Assembly: GCA_021151825.1 (NCBI GenBank)
Contig: JAGKWQ010000012.1
Coordinates: forward strand, 45,542-109,541
DNA: 64,000 nucleotides
Direction: 5' to 3'
DNA from: Cellvibrionaceae bacterium
GTDB lineage: Bacteria; Pseudomonadota; Gammaproteobacteria; Pseudomonadales; Cellvibrionaceae
The notes beneath the pieces are model-generated. The model was not told where the DNA came from, did not search any database, and saw nothing but the letters and a program-made list of their open reading frames with translations. Positions 36,732 to 44,159 of this stretch are shown here, one piece after another. Position numbers and translations under genes: made by a program. Each line of letters begins with the position of its first letter. Position 1 is the first letter of the stretch.

Positions 36732-38159
36732 ATGAGTCTGAGCGCACGGATTTTTATTGTTTATTTATTGTTTGTTGCATTCTGCAGTTATTTTGTATTG
36801 CGCACAGTGATGGATGAAATCCGGCCCGGCGTGCGCCAATCCACAGAGGAAACCCTGGTCGACACCGCCAATTTACTTGCGGAATTTTTGCGCGAACCGC
36901 TGCTGGAAAACCAGTTGCAATCACCGCGAATTCGCGCAATCCTCAAGGCCTATGGGCAGCGCCAACCCAATGCCAATATTTGGGGAGTCAGCAAGCTGCA
37001 CGTGAATCACCGCATTTATGTGACGGATAACAAAGGCATTGTGTTGCTGGATTCCAGCGATATCGCTGCAGGGCAAGATTACTCACGCTGGAATGATGTT
37101 CATCTCACCTTGCAAGGAAAATATGGCGCGCGCTCCACGCTGGAAACACAAGGGGATGAAAGCTCCAGCATCATGTATGTGGCCGCGCCCATTACCCATG
37201 CAGGGAAAATTATCGGTGTTGTGTCCGTCGCAAAACCCAATCGCAGTTTACAGCCCTATATTGATCGCACCCAACGTCGCTTGGGTTTGCTAGGCGCCGG
37301 ATTGATTTTATTGGGATTAATTTCCGGCGGTGTTTTTTCCTGGTGGTTCAGCCGCGAGCTGCGTCGTTTACGCGAATATGCTCTGAATGTCAGTCAGGGC
37401 CAACGGGCGATATTAACACCGGGACTAATTTACAGCGGAGAATTGGGGCAACTGGCAAAAGCGTTGGAATCCATGCGCAACCAACTGGATGGCAAAGCCT
37501 ATATAGAACAATATGTACAAACATTGACGCACGAATTAAAAAGCCCGCTTGCAGGTATTCGCGCCGCGAGCGAATTATTACAAACACCGATGAGTGAAGT
37601 ACAACAGAAAAAATTTCTCGCCAATATCGAATCAGAAAGCCTGCGCTTGCAACAATTGATTGAACGATTATTAAATCTCGCGTTGGTCGAACAACAACAA
37701 AGTTTACAAGCACCGCAAAACATTTTGTTAAAGCCAGTCATTGAATCATTGCTGGATACACGCTCTGCGCGGCTTACTCGCCAGAATATCCAATTGCAAT
37801 TGCAGTTGGATGAAAATGCAGAAGTTTATGGCGAGAAATTTTTAATCGAACAAGCGTTACTAAACCTGCTGGATAACGCGCTGGATTTCACCCCAAGCGC
37901 CGGCAAAATCCAGTTGCGTACACTGCGGACAGAGAATGGATGGATAATTGCCATCACCAATCAGGGCGAACCTATTCCCGAGTTTGCAATGCCGCGCTTG
38001 ACCGAACGATTCTTCTCCCTGCCCCGCCCTGACACTGGCCGCAAGAGCACCGGCCTCGGCTTAAGTTTCGTCCAGGAGGTCATGACCTTGCATCGGGGCG
38101 AACTGCAACTGGAGAACACGCAGGATGGTGTCTGCGCTACGCTGCGTTTTCCACATTAG
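36732..38159 (+). CDS. creC: CreC, sensor histidine kinase
   Basis: The 475-residue protein has TM1 at about 7-27, a periplasmic sensor with the CreC-type motif YGQRQPNANIWGVSK and VYVTD-like strand (RIYVTDNKGIVLLDS), TM2 at about 184-206, a HAMP region, the phospho-His in LTHELKSPLAGIRAASELL, and an ATPase domain (NLLDNALDF, TERFFSLPRPDTGRKSTGLGLSFV). CreC phosphorylates CreB; in Aeromonas and Pseudomonas CreBC relates to beta-lactam response and growth on fermentable carbon. AGGA precedes the ATG. It is 55 nt after creB. Confidence 0.94.
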   Translation: MSLSARIFIVYLLFVAFCSYFVLRTVMDEIRPGVRQSTEETLVDTANLLAEFLREPLLENQLQSPRIRAILKAYGQRQPNANIWGVSKLHVNHRIYVTDNKGIVLLDSSDIAAGQDYSRWNDVHLTLQGKYGARSTLETQGDESSSIMYVAAPITHAGKIIGVVSVAKPNRSLQPYIDRTQRRLGLLGAGLILLGLISGGVFSWWFSRELRRLREYALNVSQGQRAILTPGLIYSGELGQLAKALESMRNQLDGKAYIEQYVQTLTHELKSPLAGIRAASELLQTPMSEVQQKKFLANIESESLRLQQLIERLLNLALVEQQQSLQAPQNILLKPVIESLLDTRSARLTRQNIQLQLQLDENAEVYGEKFLIEQALLNLLDNALDFTPSAGKIQLRTLRTENGWIIAITNQGEPIPEFAMPRLTERFFSLPRPDTGRKSTGLGLSFVQEVMTLHRGELQLENTQDGVCATLRFPH

Positions 38160-38180
38160 CATATCGTCTGGCGACAGAAC

Positions 38181-38218
38181 TCCACATAAACTCCACACTT
38201 CTCCCATATAAACCCCAC
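38181..38218 (+). promoter_or_regulatory. Putative CreB-binding direct repeats upstream of creD
   Basis: TCCACATAAACTCCAC (38181-38196) has the 5-N6-5 spacing of the cre tag (TTCAC-N6-TTCAC) with T to C at position 2 of each half. A second, weaker copy, CCCATATAAACCCCAC (38203-38218), follows at 22-nt phase, two helical turns. A single TTCAC is at about 38239. The block lies 46-83 nt before the creD start, fitting a CreB-activated promoter. Confidence 0.5.
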
Positions 38219-38263
38219 AGCGGCTGGCGATCATAGGTTCACTCAATTGACAGGGAGAACCTT

Positions 38264-39649
38264 ATGAAAAAATCGCTACTCTTAAAATTGCTCACGATTG
38301 GAGCATTGATATTGTTATTGCTGATTCCCGTCGGGATGATCGGCAACTCCATTGACGAGCGCCAGCGCTACAGCGAATCGGTAGTGCGCGACATCGCGAA
38401 AAGCTCTACCCAAAGCCAGACATTGACCGGCCCGGTATTGGTAATTCCCTATCGCAAGACGGAACATATCACTACGCTGAACGATAAAAAGGAAAAGATT
38501 ACCGAAGAACGCGAAGTTACCGGGCAATTATATTTCTTACCCGAACTGCTGCGCGTGGATTCCGATATGAATACCGAATTACGCAAGCTCGGCATCTACC
38601 GTGCGCACCTTTATCACACACGCAATAAAATCGATGGGAAATTTACCCTACCGCCCGCGTTTGGCCTGGGTGATGACATTACAAATTACGAATTTAAAAC
38701 AGCTTATATTGCAATTGGGATCAGTGATATTCGCGGCATCGAAAACTCACTCAAGCTGACATGGAATGAGCAAAAGTTTACCGCTGAACCCGGCGCACAA
38801 TTACCATCATTAGGCAATGGAATTCATATAAAGCTGGATGCCCTTGAAGCAGGGAAAGCTTACGACTTTTCACTTAACTTGCAACTGCAAGGTACCGGTC
38901 AACTTAACCTGACACCGCTGGGAAAAGAAACCCATATGACGCTCACTTCCGATTGGCCCCATCCCAATTTCTTTGGCGACTATTTACCCGTTGAACACAA
39001 TATCAGTGACACCGGATTTTCTGCACGCTGGCAAACCAGTTTTTTTTCTACCAACATGGAAGAGCATTTCCAACGCTGCATCCGCCAAAGAGAGTGTGGC
39101 AGTTTTGAGCAAAGCAAGCTGGGTGTCAATTTAATCGATCCGATTAACCACTATGTAAAAAGTGACCGCGCGATTAAATATGCGCTGTTATTTATCGCAT
39201 TAACCTTTGCCGGATTTTTCCTGTTTGAAATTCTCAAGCGCTTACAAGTTCACCCAATCCAATATGCATTGGTAGGTTTAGCATTAGCATTTTTCTATCT
39301 GCTACTTATTTCATTATCGGAGCACATTGGCTTTACTCTCGCCTACGTAATATCGGCGGCGGCGTGCGTAAGCTTGATTGGGTTTTATGTCAGTTTCGTG
39401 CTGCAAAGTATTGCCCGTGCGCTGGGTTTTACCTCTGCACTCGCACTGCTCTACGGTTTGTTATATGGCTTGCTCAGTGCCGAAGATTACGCATTATTGA
39501 TGGGATCAATTTTGCTGTTTGCGATGCTCGGTGCCTTTATGATGCTCACGCGCAAAGTAGATTGGTACAGCCTGAATAATTCAAATGGTAACGGCAATGC
39601 CAATCCTGTGATTAATACAGATAAAACGGCAGGTGTAACATGGGAATAA
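38264..39649 (+). CDS. creD: CreD, inner membrane protein
   Basis: The 461-residue protein has an N-terminal transmembrane helix (LLKLLTIGALILLLLIPVGMI), a periplasmic domain of about 270 residues containing RQRYSESVVRDIAKSSTQSQTLTGPVLVIPY, and a C-terminal block of about six helices from residue 305. CreD is the main CreB-regulated gene and affects envelope integrity and colicin or beta-lactam tolerance; its biochemical role is unknown. GGGAG is 6 nt before the ATG. It overlaps the VanZ-like gene by 10 nt. Confidence 0.93.
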   Translation: MKKSLLLKLLTIGALILLLLIPVGMIGNSIDERQRYSESVVRDIAKSSTQSQTLTGPVLVIPYRKTEHITTLNDKKEKITEEREVTGQLYFLPELLRVDSDMNTELRKLGIYRAHLYHTRNKIDGKFTLPPAFGLGDDITNYEFKTAYIAIGISDIRGIENSLKLTWNEQKFTAEPGAQLPSLGNGIHIKLDALEAGKAYDFSLNLQLQGTGQLNLTPLGKETHMTLTSDWPHPNFFGDYLPVEHNISDTGFSARWQTSFFSTNMEEHFQRCIRQRECGSFEQSKLGVNLIDPINHYVKSDRAIKYALLFIALTFAGFFLFEILKRLQVHPIQYALVGLALAFFYLLLISLSEHIGFTLAYVISAAACVSLIGFYVSFVLQSIARALGFTSALALLYGLLYGLLSAEDYALLMGSILLFAMLGAFMMLTRKVDWYSLNNSNGNGNANPVINTDKTAGVTWE

Positions 39650-40035
39650 GTGCGCGTTTTTACTGGTTGGCATTTGCGACGCTAGCCAGCTTTATTGGCT
39701 GGATTATTTACCAGGCTGATACAGGCGAGAAAATCCGCCTGTTCTTGCTGGTGGAAAGCTTGCCACTGGGCGATAAACTCGGTCACCTCTGGCTCTACGG
39801 CGCCCTCGCCTTTTTACTCAACCTGAGTTTACAGCTGCGTGAATGCCATTTTTATCGTTGGAATATATATCGTGGCAGTTTGTTGGTGTTGCTATTCGCC
39901 ATAGCAGAAGAATTAAGCCAGCACTTTTTCGCAACACGCACATTGGAATTTTACGATTTAATTGCCGATGTTATCGGCATTGCTATCGCCGAATTTTTAT
40001 TGCGCCGCAACGTGCGGGAACCAGTCGATGATTAA
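39640..40035 (+). CDS. VanZ-like membrane protein
   Basis: The 131-residue protein has four hydrophobic helices and the VanZ-like arrangement: FATLASFIGWIIYQADTG, GDKLGHLWLYGALAFLLNL, AIAEELSQHFFATRTLEFYDLIADVIGIAIAE. The conserved DKLGH and EELSQ...R...D..D..AN-like blocks are typical; the last Asn is replaced (DVIGIA). VanZ homologues confer low teicoplanin resistance in Gram-positives, but the function in Gram-negatives is unknown. It overlaps creD by 10 nt and is probably part of its operon. Confidence 0.82.
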   Translation: MGISARFYWLAFATLASFIGWIIYQADTGEKIRLFLLVESLPLGDKLGHLWLYGALAFLLNLSLQLRECHFYRWNIYRGSLLVLLFAIAEELSQHFFATRTLEFYDLIADVIGIAIAEFLLRRNVREPVDD

Positions 40036-40246
40036 TTTTATAGGTTCAATTATTATTCTATTGGTTCCTATACTGAGCGCATGTTTCATCGCCATACGTT
40101 GCTGGAAGCAAGGCTGGAGCGCCAGGCTTGCTCTGCTTATTTGCACAGCACTGGTTAGTTTGCATACGCATGCGTATTATTTTCCAGCAAAGCCACTGAA
40201 AGATCGCTACGCAAACATTATGCTGAAAACATCGCCAACCAATTAA
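40028..40246 (+). CDS. Small membrane protein, last gene of the cre operon
   Basis: The ATG at 40028 overlaps the end of the VanZ-like gene by 8 nt and is preceded by GGGA; the product has 72 residues. Two hydrophobic segments are seen: INFIGSIIILLVPILSACFI and ARLALLICTALVSLH. The end is polar. I recognise no family. Its translational coupling and the hairpin terminator at 40305 mark it as the last member of creB-creC-creD-vanZ-like. Confidence 0.65.
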   Translation: MINFIGSIIILLVPILSACFIAIRCWKQGWSARLALLICTALVSLHTHAYYFPAKPLKDRYANIMLKTSPTN

Positions 40247-40251
40247 TGCAG

Positions 40252-40350
40252 CTATCCACAAAACTTGTGGATAAGTTTGTGGATGTACCTGTAGTAAGCC
40301 CGATAAAGCCCATAAAACATGGGCTTTACGCGAGTTGGTTAATATAAAAA
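40252..40350. repeat. DnaA-box-like intergenic repeat, copy 2 (extended)
   Basis: CTATCCACA, spacer AAACT, TGTGGATAA (40266-40274) and TGTGGATG repeat the layout of copy 1. Similarity to copy 3 continues for about 100 nt, including an AAGCCC block and the end block TTAATATAAAA, so this is a longer dispersed element. Confidence 0.7.
40305..40327 (+). terminator. Probable terminator of the cre operon
   Basis: AAAGCCCAT (40305-40313) pairs with ATGGGCTTT (40319-40327) around AAAAC, 59 nt past the last gene. It lies inside the repeat element and lacks a long T-run. Confidence 0.6.
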
Positions 40351-40640
40351 CAGGTAATAAAATTTGTATAACGCGATTGGTTGAAAAATAGAATGTATTG
40401 ATTAAAGAAAATCCAACGCATGAATATATTCTCACCGCATTAATTTTTTCGAGTGTTAGAAATAATCAACTCATCCGATAACCGGTGATGCATGGCTGAA
40501 TTATTGCCAGCCGGTAAAATGTGGCTATGCCCCCCGGATTATCCATTCTGTCTTGCATTTTTTTTAAGATTTGTAAAGACCTCACATTATTTAATATAAC
40601 CACATCACATTTGGTATTTGCTGAAACCCTGTACTCACCG

Positions 40641-40742
40641 CTATCCACAAAAGCTGTGGATAAAATTGTGGATCGCCCTTTGGTAAATGGGATGAAGCCC
40701 GCAAACACTGAGGTTGCGCAGTTTGATTAATATAAAAGCAGA
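40641..40742. repeat. DnaA-box-like intergenic repeat, copy 3
   Basis: CTATCCACA, spacer AAAGC, TGTGGATAA (40655-40663) and TTGTGGAT follow the same plan as the other copies, with AAGCCC and TTAATATAAAA blocks downstream as in copy 2. It is in the 588-nt gap between the cre operon and the TonB receptor gene, in which no gene was found. Confidence 0.7.
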
Positions 40743-40834
40743 AATGGAAAACTGGTCTATTATGAGCAATACATTTACGAGCAATAGATTGTAATTAGCA
40801 CGAATGCGCCGCTTGCATGAGAAGGAGATTGTTA

Positions 40835-42814
40835 ATGCCTATTCAAACAGTGCGGGACAAAAACCGTGCGCCCCAAACAACCAGCCTTGCGCTATTGGTT
40901 GGATTATTTACAGCAACACACAGTTTTGCCAACGATATTTTTGATCTCAGCCTTGAGCAATTAGTAGAGATTAAAATCACCAGCGCGTCCAAAAAGCAGG
41001 AGCCCATCGCCCACACCGCCGCAGCGGCTTATGTATTAAGCAATGAAGAAATCCAACGCTCCGGTGTTACTACGATCGCCGATGCATTACGCATGGTACC
41101 CGGTGTTCAGGTCGCACGCGCAGATTCCAACAGTTGGGCAATTAGCATTCGCGGCTTTAACAGCACCCTCGCCAATAAATTACTGGTGCTTATTGATGGG
41201 CGCAGCATTTATAACCCGGTTTTCGGCGGCACCTTGTGGGAAGCCCATGACTTGCTGCTGGAAGATGTAGAACGTATCGAAGTCATTCGCGGCCCGGGTG
41301 GTACGCTTTGGGGAGCCAATGCAGTGAACGGTGTGATCAATATCATCACCAAACACACTCGCGATACCCAGGGCATTTTGGCCAGCGCACTTTATGGCAA
41401 CGAAGAACAAGGTACGTTCAACATCCGCCAGGGTGGGAGAATGGGCAACGACGGTAGTTACCGCATTTATGCCAAAGGTTTCCAACGCGATGCATCCCAC
41501 AAGCCGTCAGGTGCTGATACCTTTGATGAGTGGAATGGATTTCGCACCGGTTTCCGGGCTGACTGGAGCGATCAGTTCACGTTACAAGGCGACATCTATC
41601 GCACTAATGCAGATCAATTACGTATCGACTATTCGCTCACACCTCCTTATATGCCAGTGAAAGAACAGCGCATTAATTATGAAGGTGCGCATTTATTGGG
41701 ACGCTGGACTGAAACGCGCGCAGACAACTCACAAATTTCCCTGCAAGCCTATATCGATTGGGCAAAACGCGATGAACCGTTTAATTTCATTGATGACCGA
41801 ACTACTTACGATCTGGATGCACAATACAATTTTGCATCACAGGGTATTCACGAATTTATTATCGGTGGCGGTTTGCGTTTTCTCGCTGACGATAAACAAG
41901 GTAATCGCAATGTGGAATTTACGCCCCCCAAACGGCGCGATGAGCTATACAGTGTTTTTATGCAGGATAAAATCGCACTGCTTCCAGATAGCTTGTTTCT
42001 AACACTCGGCACAAAACTCGAGCATAATAATTTTTCCGGCTATGAAACCCAGCCCAACATTCGTTTGCAATGGCAACCCAATACGCAACAAACATTCTGG
42101 TCTGCCATTTCGCGTGCGGTACGCACACCCACGGCAATTGAAGAAGACGTGACCAGCACATTAGGCACTGCTGCCAATGCACGGCTCGCGATTGAACCTA
42201 ATGAAAACTTTCAACCTGAAGAATTAATTGCCTATGAACTGGGTTATCGGCATCAACTAACATCAAATCTTTCATTGGATATCGCCACGTTCTATAACGA
42301 TTACCAACACCTGATGACGACCAGCATTCAAACACCGCGCCTGGTTATCAATAATATTGATCCGCCCCATTTTTTTATTCCGGTTCAATTTACCAACAAT
42401 ATGGAAGGAACCACACGCGGAATCGAAATCGCCACACATTGGTCGGCGACAGAAAATATGAAATTTTCTATGAATTATTCGTACTTGCATTTAGCACTGG
42501 ATGCACAAGACGTAACACAAAAAACGGCTGAACTACTTTACCCACGCCAACAAGCAGGCTTCGTACTCTTTTATAATCTCGGCAATCAATGGACGTTGGA
42601 TACAACTGCAACCTATGTTGATCAATTAGCGACAACGCCCGCCTATATCCGTTGGAATTTAAATGTGGGGAAACAACTGGGAAAAAATCTGCGAATTAAC
42701 TTAACCGGCGAAAATCTGGGTGATAGTGCACACCCGGAATTTGGTGGTGCGGCTGATCTTAATGCAGGGGAGATTGAAAGAAGTGTTTTTGCAAAATTAA
42801 CCTGGGGTTTTTAA
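40835..42814 (+). CDS. TonB-dependent outer membrane receptor
   Basis: The start at 40835 has AAGGAG spaced 7 nt upstream; the upstream ATG at 40817 would place that site inside the gene. The product has 659 residues. After the signal peptide (ending ATHSFAN) comes a short segment DLSLEQLVEIKITSASKK, the plug domain (TTIADALRMVPGVQVAR, SIRGF, LVLIDGRSIYNPVFGGTLWE, VERIEVIRGPGGTLWGANAVNGVINIIT) and a beta-barrel ending in an aromatic residue (AKLTWGF). Substrate is unknown; the plug type is common to siderophore, cobalamin and copper receptors. No Fur box or riboswitch was seen upstream. Confidence 0.92.
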   Translation: MPIQTVRDKNRAPQTTSLALLVGLFTATHSFANDIFDLSLEQLVEIKITSASKKQEPIAHTAAAAYVLSNEEIQRSGVTTIADALRMVPGVQVARADSNSWAISIRGFNSTLANKLLVLIDGRSIYNPVFGGTLWEAHDLLLEDVERIEVIRGPGGTLWGANAVNGVINIITKHTRDTQGILASALYGNEEQGTFNIRQGGRMGNDGSYRIYAKGFQRDASHKPSGADTFDEWNGFRTGFRADWSDQFTLQGDIYRTNADQLRIDYSLTPPYMPVKEQRINYEGAHLLGRWTETRADNSQISLQAYIDWAKRDEPFNFIDDRTTYDLDAQYNFASQGIHEFIIGGGLRFLADDKQGNRNVEFTPPKRRDELYSVFMQDKIALLPDSLFLTLGTKLEHNNFSGYETQPNIRLQWQPNTQQTFWSAISRAVRTPTAIEEDVTSTLGTAANARLAIEPNENFQPEELIAYELGYRHQLTSNLSLDIATFYNDYQHLMTTSIQTPRLVINNIDPPHFFIPVQFTNNMEGTTRGIEIATHWSATENMKFSMNYSYLHLALDAQDVTQKTAELLYPRQQAGFVLFYNLGNQWTLDTTATYVDQLATTPAYIRWNLNVGKQLGKNLRINLTGENLGDSAHPEFGGAADLNAGEIERSVFAKLTWGF

Positions 42815-43108
42815 TGTTTGCGCCACAAATCGAGGCACACCAATCTCGCATAAAACACGAGTTTCTTCATATCTCATTTCCAATCATAAATAGTGAATAC
42901 AAACGACTTTCAATAATACATCGAAGCCATACTGCATAATATTTTATCCGCCAAATAATAAATTTGAAATATTCATAGAATTTATTAGCTTATGAAGGTA
43001 TTTCCAAGTAAGGACTACTTCAAATTTTTTGTAATCCGTTAGTGCTACTATCCGCCCGCTAGTCTCGCAGCATCCCCCTATATTTTGCTTATTCAGCAAG
43101 GAGATATC

Positions 43109-43774
43109 ATGACTATTGCTAAACGTTTTTTCGCGATTGTCGCATTTATCACCGGCATCTTCTGTACAACGACTGCTTACGCCCACTTGCAATTAACTTA
43201 CACGTCAGACCAACTGCCCTTTTATGCAGGCTATCGGGACGGAGAGCCCACGGATGATGTTGGCACGCGTAATCCACCATTTCCTCTTTTCAGTCTTACC
43301 TTCACATCGACTGGCGAATTGCCACGCGATGGTTCAACAACCTTATTATTAAACAAGACAGCTAGCTATATTGACCATCCGGAATCCAGATGGGCTCCGG
43401 ATTTTTTACCACAAATACCGGCCTCAATCACGCTGGACAGTGCTGGCAACATATTGGCTTGGGATTTTTCATTTTTATTTGTTTATCACGGCACAGATCC
43501 CGAACCTCCCGGTGAATTGATTTCATCGATTAAATCCAGCTACAGCACTGGAGGAGATAATATCGATAGATACGAATATAAAAACGATATTTTTATGGAA
43601 AAGCCAGCAGGCAACTGGATATTCCTCACTACCGTTGAGGTGTATTACGAAGGGAAAAGCGAATTAAATAATTGGAAAATTGAAAGTCTCCATATTCCAG
43701 AGCCTAATCCCCTACTGTTAGTTCTTATTGGCTCGGGTTTATTGGCTGCGAGTCGTCTACGTATCACAACATGA
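43109..43774 (+). CDS. PEP-CTERM sorting-domain exported protein
   Basis: The ATG at 43109 has AGGAG 5-6 nt upstream and gives 221 residues. A signal peptide ends CTTTAYA. The mature protein is beta-rich, with no recognised domain, and ends in PEPNPLLLVLIGSGLLAASRLRITT, a proper PEP motif with a hydrophobic helix and Arg-rich end. It would be exported and processed by an exosortase, not encoded here. It is unrelated in the body to the two paralogues near trehalase. Confidence 0.82.
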   Translation: MTIAKRFFAIVAFITGIFCTTTAYAHLQLTYTSDQLPFYAGYRDGEPTDDVGTRNPPFPLFSLTFTSTGELPRDGSTTLLLNKTASYIDHPESRWAPDFLPQIPASITLDSAGNILAWDFSFLFVYHGTDPEPPGELISSIKSSYSTGGDNIDRYEYKNDIFMEKPAGNWIFLTTVEVYYEGKSELNNWKIESLHIPEPNPLLLVLIGSGLLAASRLRITT

Positions 43775-44159
43775 AGAAATCTATTGTTAATTACCATTTC
43801 GTTTTTTAAGGAGCTGCAGATAAAATCAATAAAATATTTATTCACTGGCTTTAATTGGTTGTAACTTAATTGGTTGTAACTTAATTGGTTGTAACTTAAT
43901 TTTTACCCGGTATGCCACGCACATAATTTCAATTCGTTTACCATAGAAAATGGTAGTTAGCCCTATTTTGAAAATTATCCCGATGGGGCATACCTGAATT
44001 TATCCTTTTTATTTAACATCACCGAAGCAGTAAACCCAGCTGATAAAATAATATTACTGTGCGAACACTACACGCCAAAAAATGGATGCGTATCTTAAGG
44101 AACGAATATTCATACAAAAATGACAATAAAAATAAATTAAGGAAATTAATTTATTGCTT
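43775..44159. other. Intergenic region with tandem repeat between PEP-CTERM gene and hybrid kinase
   Basis: A 385-nt AT-rich gap between convergent genes. It holds the 15-bp triplet repeat at 43851-43895. No RNA gene, terminator with T-run or ORF could be supported. Confidence 0.5.
43851..43895. repeat. Three perfect 15-bp tandem repeats
   Basis: TTAATTGGTTGTAAC is repeated three times (43851-43865, 43866-43880, 43881-43895) and followed by a partial TTAAT. A multiple of 3 without a gene around it; probably slippage-derived, or binding sites for an unknown regulator. Confidence 0.92.

Noticed and set aside
40521..40730. 69-codon frame on plus in the cre-TonB receptor gap
   Set aside because: It runs through the DnaA-box repeat copy 3 and has no ribosome-binding site or family features.
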